Shown here piece by piece: positions 35,486 to 43,751 of a stretch of DNA of 64,000 nt. Position numbers and translations under genes: made by a program. Under the pieces are notes generated by a model. It had not been told where the DNA came from and did not search any database. It saw only the letters and a list, made by a program, of their open reading frames with translations. The number at the start of each line of letters is the position of its first letter. Position 1 is the first letter of the stretch. Source of the DNA: Pyrinomonadaceae bacterium (GTDB lineage: Bacteria > Acidobacteriota > Blastocatellia > Pyrinomonadales > Pyrinomonadaceae); the NCBI GenBank assembly GCA_019186825.1, contig JABARP010000015.1, positions 36,743 to 100,742 of the forward strand, in the 5' to 3' direction.

Positions 35486-36418
35486 ATGAACGATAGTGAG
35501 ATAAAACGAAGGGACCTGCGGCCCGCACTTGTTTTCCTAAGCGGCGAACTTATCGCTGTGCCGATACCGCTTGAGCGGCCCGAGGTCGTCCTCGGACGTG
35601 CGCTCGAGGCCGACGTTCGCGTCAACGACACGCAGGTTTCGCGACAGCATGCGTCGGTGCGTGCCGTTCGGTCGGCGGAATCCGGCCAGCTCGCGTATAT
35701 TCTCACCGACCTTGATTCACGAAACGGAACATTTGTGAACGGCGGCAGGATCAAGGAACGACGGCTATCGAACGGCGACAAGATCACGATCGGCGAGACG
35801 ATCCTTCGTTTCGACCTGCTGGACGAGATCGACCGCGAATATCAGCGGCAAGTGCACCGGCTGATCTCGCACGACGATCTGACCGGATTGCTTTCGAGCC
35901 GCTCGTTCTTCTTCGAACTGCGGCGTGAGGCCAGCCGTGCGAAGGCGGAGAATCGTCCGTTCTGCGTGCTGATGATGGACGGCGATAATTTCAAAGCCGT
36001 CAACGACACATACGGCCATATGACCGGCAGCAAGACGATCGAGGAGATCGGCTCGTGCATCACGAGTATTCTGAGGAGCGGCGACGCGGCGGCGCGTTTC
36101 GGCGGGGATGAATTCGCGGCGTTCCTGCTCGATGCGGACATCGCCCAGGCTCTCGTTGCCGCCGAACGGATACGCGCCGAGATCGCCGATCATAAATTCA
36201 GCGTCATTCGCCCGGGCCTCGAACGGCACGTCCATCACATCACGGTGAGCATCGGCATCTCGTCCTTTCCGGAAGACTCGACCGATCCGATCGAGCTTGT
36301 CGAGATGGCGGATTCTGCGCTTTACCGCGCAAAACGCAATGGGCGCGACTGTGTTGCCGTCTATCGGGACCTCACGCCCGAAGAGCTGAATGCCGAACTA
36401 AAACCCCGCCGAAAATAA
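35486..36418 (+). CDS. FHA-GGDEF diguanylate cyclase
   Basis: 310 residues. The N-terminal FHA domain (~20-115) shows LGRALEADVRV, SRQHASV and DSRNGTFVNGG. GGDEF (~140-300) has ARFGGDEF with a clear RxxD site (RSGD) five residues earlier. It likely makes c-di-GMP in response to threonine phosphorylation. It lies 121 bases after the HATPase fusion gene; TATAAA-like sequence near 35430 could be its own promoter. Together with the preceding two genes it makes a signalling cluster. Confidence 0.85.
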   Translation: MNDSEIKRRDLRPALVFLSGELIAVPIPLERPEVVLGRALEADVRVNDTQVSRQHASVRAVRSAESGQLAYILTDLDSRNGTFVNGGRIKERRLSNGDKITIGETILRFDLLDEIDREYQRQVHRLISHDDLTGLLSSRSFFFELRREASRAKAENRPFCVLMMDGDNFKAVNDTYGHMTGSKTIEEIGSCITSILRSGDAAARFGGDEFAAFLLDADIAQALVAAERIRAEIADHKFSVIRPGLERHVHHITVSIGISSFPEDSTDPIELVEMADSALYRAKRNGRDCVAVYRDLTPEELNAELKPRRK

Positions 36419-36419
36419 C

Positions 36420-36656
36420 TCAAGCCTTTTTACTCAACCCCTCAACCCAGGCAAGGAATGAATCCTCGTAGATCAGATACGAGTGCAGTTTTTCGCGCGG
36501 TGCGAACTCGAAGATGCCCGTCTCGCACATTTCGTAGAGCGTCCGCCGGGAAAGCGGCGGAACGACGATGCGGTGAACGCGGATAAGCCTTTCGACCTCT
36601 GAGATCCGAAGGACAGGCCTCGGGACGAGATGTAATAATCGTTGCGTGGCATTCAT
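36420..36656 (-). CDS. Small excisionase/helix-turn-helix-like protein at the phage-cassette edge
   Basis: 78 residues from the ATG at 36656; a longer open frame to 36764 exists but reaches into the repeat-rich control region. SRRTLYEMCETGIFEFAPR...YLIYEDSFLAWVEGL resembles the HTH_17/excisionase pattern (S..T.Y..i..G.....R...y.i....f..W...). It is opposite to the phage genes and sits beside repeated half-sites, so a regulatory or excision role is plausible. The similarity is weak. Confidence 0.5.
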   Translation of the reverse strand: MNATQRLLHLVPRPVLRISEVERLIRVHRIVVPPLSRRTLYEMCETGIFEFAPREKLHSYLIYEDSFLAWVEGLSKKA

Positions 36657-36975
36657 ATTCTTCTGTGCTCCTAAAGTCTCGCCCGTCAAGCAGATGTCTC
36701 CTCTGAACGAGCCTGAAAATGGCCGGCCAATGGTGCGTTTGTGCATTCTGTGCGTTTTGTGCATTTTGTAGCAAAACGTGCATTTTTATACATTTCGTGC
36801 AAAACGTCCTTCCAACGCGGTGAACGTTCGCGGTAATCTTGTTTCACGGTCGGACGAGACCGGCAATGAAACGAGGCGAACATAAGCCTTGCGGAAAAGT
36901 CGCCCTTGTCAATCGTCCGACCGTTAGAGAATATCAAACAGCTATATTCAAATGCAAATCACGGAGAAAGGAAAA
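36657..36975. promoter_or_regulatory. Control region of the phage cassette with clustered GTGCATTTT / GTGCGTTTT half-sites
   Basis: Within 36733-36806 GTGCGTTT (36733), GTGCATTC (36741), GTGCGTTTT (36750), GTGCATTTT (36759) and GTGCATTTT (36778) recur at 8-9 base steps, then a gap. CAAAACG at 36772-36778 and 36800-36806 are inverted against CGTTTTG (36753-36759). This looks like an operator array between the divergent regulator-like and lysis genes. The rest of the 319-base gap has no gene. Confidence 0.45.
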
Positions 36976-38013
36976 ATGTTCAACGAGATCGATAAACAAA
37001 AGGCACTTGCGATATTGCGGATCTTCGAGACGGGACGCGCCAAGGCGCGTTACGACGCGCTTGCCGTACTCGATGACGGAGCCGGAATTTCATACGGCTT
37101 CTTTCAGTTCACGCATCGTTCGGGAGCGCTGAATGCCGTCGTGAAAAAGTATCTCGCAGCCGGCGGCAAGATCGGCCGCGACGCTCTTGAAAGCCGCCTG
37201 CGGACGCTCGCGCGGACGACGAAGCCGGCGATCGAACGCCTTTCGCACGATCCGGAATTTCGCAAGGTATTGATCGCGGCGGCGGCTTCGAGCGAGATGC
37301 GCGAGGCACAGCGGGCCGTTGCTGAAAAACGATACATCGCACCTGCCGAACGCGTTTGCCGTATGAATGAATTCGAGACGCCGCTTTCGCTTGCGGTCGT
37401 GCTCGACGGGCTCGTACATGGTTCGTTCGGCCGGATCGCACGGCTTGTTAAAGGCAGCACGGAGCAGGAGTTGATCACGGACTATCTACGCCGACGCGAC
37501 GCGTGGCTTCGCAGTTCGCTGAGGCTCAGGAAGACGGTTTACCGCACGGAATTTTTCCTCGGCGAGGCCGCGAAAGGAAATTGGCAGCTTCGGCTGCCGG
37601 TTACGGTCAAGGGACGGAAGCTTACCGCCGAAGACCTTGACGATGATCGAGAGGCCGCAGGTTTCCCGCCGAAAAGCCTGCCAGAAACTTCGAAAACGGA
37701 ACCGCAAATTCCCGCCACGGAAATTCCCGCAGACGAACCGCGGCCCTCGATACTCGCAACCGCCGAGGCGGCATTTGATCAGGTGGACGATGTCGTTACG
37801 GGCATCGCAACGCGGACGGAAAGAGCGAGGTCGCTGTGGGCGACGGTTGCCGGAACGCTTTGGCAGACGCTTTGGGCGATCGTTGCATTCGTTGCGGGCA
37901 TCCCGCGAGAGATCTGGATCATAACGGCGGTTGCGGCCGCGATCCTGACGGCACTTTACCTTTACCGGCAGTACAGCCTGAGCAAGATCCGCTCAAGCAA
38001 GGAGGCGAAATGA
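36976..38013 (+). CDS. Phage lysin with GH46 (chitosanase)-like domain and C-terminal TM anchor
   Basis: 345 residues from the ATG at 36976, chosen because GGAGAAAGGA sits just upstream; an ATG at 36952 has none. Residues ~8-200 recall the GH46 fold: Glu in IFETG and Asp in LDDGAGISYGFFQFT, 16 residues apart, near the E/D pair of chitosanases. A Pro-rich linker precedes two hydrophobic segments at ~280-330 (AGTLWQTLWAIVAFVAG, WIITAVAAAILTALYLY). It is probably the cell-wall lysin of the cassette; a substrate other than peptidoglycan cannot be excluded. Confidence 0.6.
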   Translation: MFNEIDKQKALAILRIFETGRAKARYDALAVLDDGAGISYGFFQFTHRSGALNAVVKKYLAAGGKIGRDALESRLRTLARTTKPAIERLSHDPEFRKVLIAAAASSEMREAQRAVAEKRYIAPAERVCRMNEFETPLSLAVVLDGLVHGSFGRIARLVKGSTEQELITDYLRRRDAWLRSSLRLRKTVYRTEFFLGEAAKGNWQLRLPVTVKGRKLTAEDLDDDREAAGFPPKSLPETSKTEPQIPATEIPADEPRPSILATAEAAFDQVDDVVTGIATRTERARSLWATVAGTLWQTLWAIVAFVAGIPREIWIITAVAAAILTALYLYRQYSLSKIRSSKEAK

Positions 38014-38207
38014 TGAACGACACAAAGAACATTCTGCTTGCGTGGGCAAGCTCTTTTGCAAGCTTTTTCAGCAGCCGCGAGGCGCACGAAATTCTCTCGG
38101 CGATCGTACTGCCGATCATATTTTTTGCGGTCGGGAAGACGGCGGACATCCTGTTGCAGCTTTATTTTGCGAGACGCCGCGACGCGAACGGGAGGAAAGA
38201 GAGATGA
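38013..38207 (+). CDS. Holin-like small membrane protein
   Basis: 64 residues. The ATG at 38013 overlaps the lysin stop and lies seven bases after GGAGG (another ATG at 38010 is possible). One hydrophobic segment (ILSAIVLPIIFFAVGKTADILLQLYF) is followed by a strongly basic tail (ARRRDANGRKER), the profile of a class III-like holin. Its placement between lysin and spanin-like genes supports this, but small TM proteins are hard to assign. Confidence 0.5.
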   Translation: MNDTKNILLAWASSFASFFSSREAHEILSAIVLPIIFFAVGKTADILLQLYFARRRDANGRKER

Positions 38208-38596
38208 CGACAAAGATGTGGTGGATCGCGGGTGCGTTGCTCGCGTTGCTGTTCGTCGCCGCGGTCGTTTCGCTTCGCTCGACGCTAGATCTCAAACACG
38301 CGGAAGATCGCGTCGATGTGCAAAAGACAGCGGCAGAAAGAAGCGAGCAGGCAGCGGACAAACTTGAAAAGACACAAAACGAACAGCGGGCAAAGATCGA
38401 ATATCTCGAGCGCGAACTTGAAATGCTTCGCAACGAAACGAGGAGAAATGATGAAGAACTTAAAAAGAATAACGTGGGTGTTCGCGTTGCTCGCGATCGC
38501 GTTGAGCGTGCAAAACGCACACGCACAATCGACAAAAGCGTCGATGAACTCTGCCGACAGCTCGAAAGCCTCGGCCACGTCTGCGAAGCGCGCTGA
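38204..38596 (+). CDS. Inner-membrane spanin-like (Rz-type) protein
   Basis: 130 residues from the ATG at 38204, preceded by GGAGG. An N-terminal TM segment (WWIAGALLALLFVAAVVSL) is followed by a long coiled coil rich in Glu, Lys and Arg. This matches the topology of Rz i-spanins. It overlaps the holin-like gene by four bases. Its distal part is overlapped by the next gene in another frame, the classical Rz/Rz1 arrangement. Confidence 0.5.
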   Translation: MTTKMWWIAGALLALLFVAAVVSLRSTLDLKHAEDRVDVQKTAAERSEQAADKLEKTQNEQRAKIEYLERELEMLRNETRRNDEELKKNNVGVRVARDRVERAKRTRTIDKSVDELCRQLESLGHVCEAR

Positions 38597-38936
38597 TCGC
38601 GGCGTGATCGCGGCTTGCGCGGCGGCGGCGGAAGAGCTTGCTGCTTCGCGCGAAGCGATCTCGCTGCTCGAAAAAGAGAATTCGGCGCTCGCGGCACGCC
38701 TCTCGGACGAGAAAAGGATGAACGCGATCCTCAACGAGTTGAATGAAACACGACGTGCCGAGAGCGAGGCGTTGCGCCGAACCGTCGAGGCAAAGAACGA
38801 GACGATCGCGGCAAAGGACGCGGCAATAAAGGCTCAGGACGAGCTGATCGTAAAGCTCAAGGCAAAGCGTTCGTCGCCATGGAAACGCATCGGCGACATT
38901 CTGATCGGCGTCGGGGCGGCTGTCCTGATCAGGTAG
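38451..38936 (+). CDS. Secreted coiled-coil protein overlapping the spanin-like gene
   Basis: 161 residues from the ATG at 38451 (38448 is equally possible), with AGGAG close upstream. It shares 146 bases with the preceding gene in a different frame. A signal peptide (KNLKRITWVFALLAIALSVQ, cleavage after AHA) leads to a Glu/Ala-rich coiled coil and a hydrophobic C-terminus (IGDILIGVGAAVLI). It occupies the position of an Rz1-type outer-membrane spanin, but it has no lipobox cysteine and is much longer than Rz1, so it may be a variant o-spanin or an unrelated tail-fibre-like chaperone. Confidence 0.5.
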   Translation: MKNLKRITWVFALLAIALSVQNAHAQSTKASMNSADSSKASATSAKRADRGVIAACAAAAEELAASREAISLLEKENSALAARLSDEKRMNAILNELNETRRAESEALRRTVEAKNETIAAKDAAIKAQDELIVKLKAKRSSPWKRIGDILIGVGAAVLIR

Positions 38937-38942
38937 AAAGGA

Positions 38943-40340
38943 ATGGGAAAGGCGAGCCAAACGACCAAAGCAAAAAAGGCGGACGAAGCACAGGCCGAGA
39001 AGCCGGCGAAGAAGAAACGCATTAACACAAACTTCGCCGCGTGGCTAAAAGGCAGCGGTCCGAAAGGCTGGAAATGGGACTTGCCGCATCAGCGTTTTGT
39101 TTGCGAAAAGCTCGATCAGGTTACGCGTGGCGAGACGCAGCGTTTGATGGTCTTTATGCCGCCGCGTCACGGAAAGAGCGAGCTTGTGACGATACGTTAT
39201 GCCGCGTGGCGCATAGCACGCGATCCGAAGCTCAACATCATTCTCGCGAGCTACAGCCAAAAGCTTGCGAACAGATTTTCGCGGCGTGTGAAGCGCATAG
39301 TCGAGCAGCTTGTACCGCTTGCCGATGACCGAAAAGCGGCCGACGAATGGGAGACGAAGATGGGTGGCGGAATGCGTGCGGTCGGTGTCGGCGGCGGAAT
39401 TACGGGATTCGGTGCGGGGCTCGTGATCATCGACGATCCGATCAAAAGCCGCGGGGCAGCGGAAAGCGTCGTCCGACGCGAGAACGTCGCGCAATGGTTC
39501 AACGACGACATCTACACGCGGCTCGAACCAGAAGCGCCGATCATTCTCATACAGACGCGTTGGCACGAGGACGATCTTGCGGGCCGACTGATCCGCGAGA
39601 TGGAAGAGGGCGAAAAGTGGCAGATCGTGAGTTTGCCGGCGATCGCCGAAGAGAACGACGCTCTGGCGAGAAAGCCGGGCGAACCGCTCTGGGCCGAACG
39701 CTTTTCGGCTTCGCGCCTTGCGGCCGTGCGGCGGCGGCTTGGCAGTTATTCGTTCGAGGCACTGTATCAGCAGCGGCCGATACCGCGTTCGGGCGGATTG
39801 TTCAGACGCGAATGGTTCTCGCGCATCGTCGAACACGCTCCGGAGAATCTGACATGGGCACGCGGCTACGATCTTGCGATCTCGCAGGACACGCGTGCGG
39901 ATTATACGGCGAGCTTTCGGTGCGCGTTCGGCAAGGACAACATCCTCTACATCGCTGACGGTTTCAGGCAGCGGCTCACATACACGCAGCAGAGGAAGTT
40001 CATCGCCGAGCGGATCGCATCGGAGCCGCGGACGGTGCATTGCGTCGAGAGCGCGATGCACGGCCCGGCGATCGTGCAGGACCTGTTGAGATCGGGTCAA
40101 CGACGCGGAAGGCCGCTGAGGTCGGTCCGCGTTACGGACGATAAATGGACGCGTGCGCACACATGGGCACCGATCGCAGAGGCGGGCAACGTCGTGCTGG
40201 TCGCGGGCAGTTGGATAAAGGATTTCGTCGATGAAGCGTGTGCGTTCCCCGCGTCGCCGCACGACGACCAGGTCGATGCCGTCAGCCTCGCGGTGAGTAT
40301 GCTCGCGGCACGCGACAGGAAATTCTTGAAGACATTTTGA
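38943..40340 (+). CDS. terL: Phage terminase large subunit
   Basis: 465 residues. The ATPase has Walker A PPRHGKSE and Walker B GLVIIDDPIK, plus a motif III-like ILIQTRWHEDD. The C-terminal RNase-H-like nuclease shows YDLAISQDTRADYTA and the closing HDDQVDAVS acidic residues. It packages DNA into the prohead. A lysine-rich N-terminal ~25 residues precede the ATPase. Strong AAAGGA ribosome site. No separate small terminase gene is recognised nearby. Confidence 0.87.
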   Translation: MGKASQTTKAKKADEAQAEKPAKKKRINTNFAAWLKGSGPKGWKWDLPHQRFVCEKLDQVTRGETQRLMVFMPPRHGKSELVTIRYAAWRIARDPKLNIILASYSQKLANRFSRRVKRIVEQLVPLADDRKAADEWETKMGGGMRAVGVGGGITGFGAGLVIIDDPIKSRGAAESVVRRENVAQWFNDDIYTRLEPEAPIILIQTRWHEDDLAGRLIREMEEGEKWQIVSLPAIAEENDALARKPGEPLWAERFSASRLAAVRRRLGSYSFEALYQQRPIPRSGGLFRREWFSRIVEHAPENLTWARGYDLAISQDTRADYTASFRCAFGKDNILYIADGFRQRLTYTQQRKFIAERIASEPRTVHCVESAMHGPAIVQDLLRSGQRRGRPLRSVRVTDDKWTRAHTWAPIAEAGNVVLVAGSWIKDFVDEACAFPASPHDDQVDAVSLAVSMLAARDRKFLKTF

Positions 40341-40352
40341 GGAGACAAGGAA

Positions 40353-41615
40353 ATGAATACAGACATTGAGAAGGCACTGCAAACCCTTTCGGCGAACGCC
40401 GAGCGTTACGCCAGAACGGAGCGTTATTACGACGGCAACCACGACCTGAGATTCGCGACGGAAAAATTCAAGACGACGTTCGACGATCTTTTCCGCGAAT
40501 TTGCGTTGAATCTCTGCCCGATAGTGTGCGATTCGGTCGCGGACAAGCTCTCGGTCGCAGGGTTCAGCGTTGACAGCGGGCCGACGGAAGCCGGCAGAGA
40601 CGCCGAATTGCTCTGGCGGAAACGCCGTATGCCGATCGTAAGCGGCGAGGTGCATCGAGAGGCATTAAAGAACGGCGACGCGTATCTGATCGTTTGGCCG
40701 GACGCAAAAGGAGAGGCCGTATTTCATCCGAATCGCGCATCGCAGATCGCCGTTCGGTACGACGAAGAATCTTCGACCGAGATCACACAGGCCGCGAAAT
40801 GCTGGCGTGCCGAGGACGGCAGAATTCGGCTCAATCTTTTCTTTCCTGACCGCATCGAGCGTTACATAACGCGCCGCAAAGAGGAGCCGCGTTTTCCGGA
40901 CGCGAAAGAATTCACGGCGTACGGTCCGGCCGTCGAGAATCCGTTCGGCAAGGTTCCCGTGTTTCACTTTGCGAACAACGCGGGCATCGGAATGTTGGGG
41001 CGGTCAGAACTCGATGCCGCGATACCGATACAGGACGGGCTGAACAAAGCGGTGCTCGATATGCTCGTCGCGATGGAATTCTCAGCGTACAGACAGCGTT
41101 GGGCCGCCGGGATCGAGATCGAATACGACGCGGATGGAAAAGCGATCGCACCGTTCCGCTCAGGCGTCGAACACCTTTGGATCGCGGGCGATGCGAACGC
41201 GCGGTTCGGCGATTTCGAATCCGCAAGGCTCGATCAATTCATCAAGGTGAAGGACAGTTTCCGCACGGACATCGCTTCGGTTACGGGCACGCCGCTCTTT
41301 TATTTTCTGCAGCAGGCGGGAACATTCCCGAGCGGCGAAAGTCTGCGGCAGGCGAGTGCGCGATTCATCGCGAAGGTGCGAATTCGGCAGCTTGCGTACG
41401 GACAAGTTTGGGCGGACGCGATGAGCTTCGCACGGCGGATCGAGGGCCGCGATGATGCAAAGTTCGTAACGCTCTGGCAAGATCCATCGCCGCTGTCGGA
41501 ACGCGAGATGCTCGAGAATCTGATCCTCAAAAAACAGCTCGGGCTGCCGCAAACGCAGCTCCTTACCGAGGCCGGTTACGGCCTGGACGAAGCTGCGAAT
41601 GCGTCACCATTTTAG
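40353..41615 (+). CDS. Phage portal protein (SPP1 gp6-like)
   Basis: 420 residues. The core TERYYDGNHDLRFA...NLCPIVCDSVADKLSVAGF start, the FHFANNAGIGMLGRSEL segment and the C-terminal region preceding SPLSEREMLENLILKKQLGLPQTQLL match the SPP1-type (DUF1073/Phage_prot_Gp6) portal family. Twelve-subunit portals form the DNA entry ring and bind terminase. It begins 12 bases after terL with GGAG upstream. Its stop overlaps by four bases with the opposite-strand protease gene. Confidence 0.8.
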   Translation: MNTDIEKALQTLSANAERYARTERYYDGNHDLRFATEKFKTTFDDLFREFALNLCPIVCDSVADKLSVAGFSVDSGPTEAGRDAELLWRKRRMPIVSGEVHREALKNGDAYLIVWPDAKGEAVFHPNRASQIAVRYDEESSTEITQAAKCWRAEDGRIRLNLFFPDRIERYITRRKEEPRFPDAKEFTAYGPAVENPFGKVPVFHFANNAGIGMLGRSELDAAIPIQDGLNKAVLDMLVAMEFSAYRQRWAAGIEIEYDADGKAIAPFRSGVEHLWIAGDANARFGDFESARLDQFIKVKDSFRTDIASVTGTPLFYFLQQAGTFPSGESLRQASARFIAKVRIRQLAYGQVWADAMSFARRIEGRDDAKFVTLWQDPSPLSEREMLENLILKKQLGLPQTQLLTEAGYGLDEAANASPF

Positions 41616-42100
41616 ACCGCCGCGAGATATGTCGGGTTCGCTCCCGAGATGCCGTCAAGAGCTTTCTTGACCTGAGCCCAAGTGAGCCAAATTAGCGAGC
41701 CTTTTCCGACCGGCATCGGATCGTAAACGAGTACGCCCGTGTCGGCGACACCGCCAAAAACAACTGCATGGCCGTAATCATTACCGTTCCAATTCTTCTG
41801 CACGCTCGCGAACAACGGCCCGTGCGCTTGGAATGTAGAGACGAGGCCGTCGTAAGAGAGATCGACACTAGTGATGCCGACCATCTTAAGTGTCTTTGCC
41901 ATGAACGCGTTGTCGCTGCATCCCCAAGTGCCGTTGGCTTCATAACGGGCTTTGAAACCCGAGTCGGAAAGAGGATCGATCATCGAACCGCGGCCCGTTG
42001 CCTTCGACCATTTGTATAGCATCGTGTCGCTTGCCCACCAACAGACGGCATCGGTCGGCTGCGCAACGAGAGTGAGGTTCTGAACTTTGTAAATAGACAT
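41612..42100 (-). CDS. Papain-like cysteine protease on the opposite strand within the phage cassette
   Basis: 162 residues from the ATG at 42100 (GGAG nine bases ahead); an upstream in-frame start at 42130 is less likely. Gln14, Cys20 (AVCWWAS), His111 (DYGHAVVFGG) and Asp127 (VYDPMP) give the papain-like order and spacing (Gln and Cys six apart), as in AvrRpt2/C39-like enzymes. No signal peptide is seen. Being inverted between portal and scaffold genes, it looks like a cargo (moron) gene or a prohead-maturation protease adapted to a new orientation. Confidence 0.6.
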   Translation of the reverse strand: MSIYKVQNLTLVAQPTDAVCWWASDTMLYKWSKATGRGSMIDPLSDSGFKARYEANGTWGCSDNAFMAKTLKMVGITSVDLSYDGLVSTFQAHGPLFASVQKNWNGNDYGHAVVFGGVADTGVLVYDPMPVGKGSLIWLTWAQVKKALDGISGANPTYLAAV

Positions 42101-42224
42101 TATAAATGCTCCGTAAAAATAAAATTTCAAAGATGGGAGCCGGTTGCCGTGTTCGCGGACCGCCTTGAGTTCCTTTTAGAGACGACAGAATTACGTTTTT
42201 TTGCAGAAAGCAAGGGAGAAAGTC

Positions 42225-42512
42225 ATGGAAACAGAGAGCAAAGAGAAACGGCCGGTAGAAATAGCTACGGAAACTGCCGCGTCAAATAGCGCGGAAAGCG
42301 GCGTCCAGGCAACGCTGGACGCGTTGCGGGAAGAGTTCGCCGAGATCAAAGAGACTCTGGCGTCGCGCGTCGCAAAGGTCGTCGATATCGACGCCGCGGC
42401 AGGCCGACGCGAGGAGCCGAAACTCACAAAGGAAGCACTCGCAAAGATGTCACACGCCGAGATCGCTCGGCTCGATTGGACGGAAGTTCGCCGCGTGTTG
42501 AGCGCAGGCTAG
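42225..42512 (+). CDS. Scaffold-like small phage protein
   Basis: 95 residues from the ATG at 42225, with AGGGAG upstream. The sequence is acidic and helical (TLDALREEFAEIKETLASRVAKV) with a C-terminal amphipathic part ending WTEVRRVL, the usual place and character of a capsid scaffolding protein, just before the major capsid gene. I cannot place it in a family. Confidence 0.5.
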   Translation: METESKEKRPVEIATETAASNSAESGVQATLDALREEFAEIKETLASRVAKVVDIDAAAGRREEPKLTKEALAKMSHAEIARLDWTEVRRVLSAG

Positions 42513-42533
42513 AACAGGAGAGAGAAAAAGGAA

Positions 42534-43388
42534 ATGGCATTGGATTTTATTCCCACAGTTTGGGCTTCGAGGCTGCTCGTCGCTCTTGAAGGATCGCTCG
42601 TTTACGGACAAGGCAAGGTCGTCAACCGAGACTACGAAGGTGATATACGCGAGGCCGGCAATACGGTGAAGATCGCGTCGATCAGCGACGTTGCTATCGG
42701 CGACTATGTAAAGAACAGCGACATCGACGACCCGGCGGTCCTGACCGATACCGAGCAGACGCTCACGATCGATCAGGCGAAGTATTTCAATTTCTATGTC
42801 GATCGCATCGATCAGGCACAGCAGAATGTGAACGTGCTCGACCACGCGATGCGTCGGTCGGCGTGGAAGTTGCGCGATGCCGCGGACAGCTTCATCGCGA
42901 CGACGATGTCGAACGCAGTGCTCGGCCCGAACACGATCGGCACGACCGGCACGCCGCGTGTGCCGACAAAGGATGATGCGTACGAATACCTCGTAGATCT
43001 CGGCACGATGCTCGACGAATCGAACACGCCGATCGAAGGCAGATTCGTGATCGTACCGGCGTGGTTCCATGGGCTGCTGCTCAAGGACGATCGTTTCGTG
43101 AACGCAGGAACGATGCGTTCGGACCGAAGGCTCGCGAACGGAGCCGTCGGCGAGGCCGCAGGGTTCGACATTCTGAAATCGAACAATGTGCCGAATGACG
43201 CAGGCACGAAATTCAAGATCATCGCCGGCCACGCGGTCGCGACCTCGTATGTCGAGCAGGTTCTCGACCTGCATACGTTCAAGCCGGAGAAGCGTTTCGG
43301 CGATGCGGTCAAGGGATTGCACGTTTACGGCGCGAAGGTCGTCGAGCCGAACGCGCTTGCGATGCTGATCGCGAACAAGGCCGCGTAA
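42534..43388 (+). CDS. Major capsid protein (P22-gp5/HK97-fold type)
   Basis: 284 residues. MALDFIPTVWASRLLVALEGSLVYG and the segments NTVKIASISDVAIGDYVKN, NFYVDRIDQAQQNVNVLDHAMRRSAWKL and the C-terminal HVYGAKVVEPNALAML are typical of short P22-like coat proteins of tailed phages. GGAG and AAGG sit upstream of the ATG. The preceding gene supplies a likely scaffold. Confidence 0.8.
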   Translation: MALDFIPTVWASRLLVALEGSLVYGQGKVVNRDYEGDIREAGNTVKIASISDVAIGDYVKNSDIDDPAVLTDTEQTLTIDQAKYFNFYVDRIDQAQQNVNVLDHAMRRSAWKLRDAADSFIATTMSNAVLGPNTIGTTGTPRVPTKDDAYEYLVDLGTMLDESNTPIEGRFVIVPAWFHGLLLKDDRFVNAGTMRSDRRLANGAVGEAAGFDILKSNNVPNDAGTKFKIIAGHAVATSYVEQVLDLHTFKPEKRFGDAVKGLHVYGAKVVEPNALAMLIANKAA

Positions 43389-43403
43389 GAAGGAGGTTCA
43401 CGA

Positions 43404-43727
43404 ATGTCTGCATTGGACGAACTGAAACTGTTGACGGCGTGGGACACAGAGCCCACGCTGACGGAGGCCGAGCTGAACTCGGCCCTCGCAAAAGCCGCGT
43501 TGCCGGATGCCGCGGGCGTTCTCCCGCCGGAAAGCGGCTGGAGCGCGACCTACGACCTTAATTCCGCGGCGGCCGAGGTTTGGCTCATCAAGGCGGCTCG
43601 CGCTTCGGCGACCGTCGAGGTCGACCCGCCCGGCTCGGGCATCTTCACGTCGAAGGTCTTCGACAACTGCCGCAGAATGGCCCGGATCTACGCCGGAAAG
43701 CGGAATTCGAGCAGCGTGACGGTGTAG
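43404..43727 (+). CDS. Head-tail connector-like small protein
   Basis: 107 residues. A strong AAGGAGGT precedes the ATG. SALDELKLLTAWDTEPTLTEAELNSALAKA and the helical EVWLIKAARASATVE...KVFDNCRRMARIYAG resemble small phage connector proteins that follow the capsid gene. It is the last gene before a terminator-like hairpin; no tail genes follow. The assignment is by position and character. Confidence 0.5.
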   Translation: MSALDELKLLTAWDTEPTLTEAELNSALAKAALPDAAGVLPPESGWSATYDLNSAAAEVWLIKAARASATVEVDPPGSGIFTSKVFDNCRRMARIYAGKRNSSSVTV

Positions 43728-43751
43728 GTTGATATTGATCGGCAGTGATGA

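Noticed and set aside
39045..40655. A 536-residue minus-strand frame opposite terminase
   Set aside because: Antisense to the terminase and portal genes, Arg/Asp-rich without recognisable fold.
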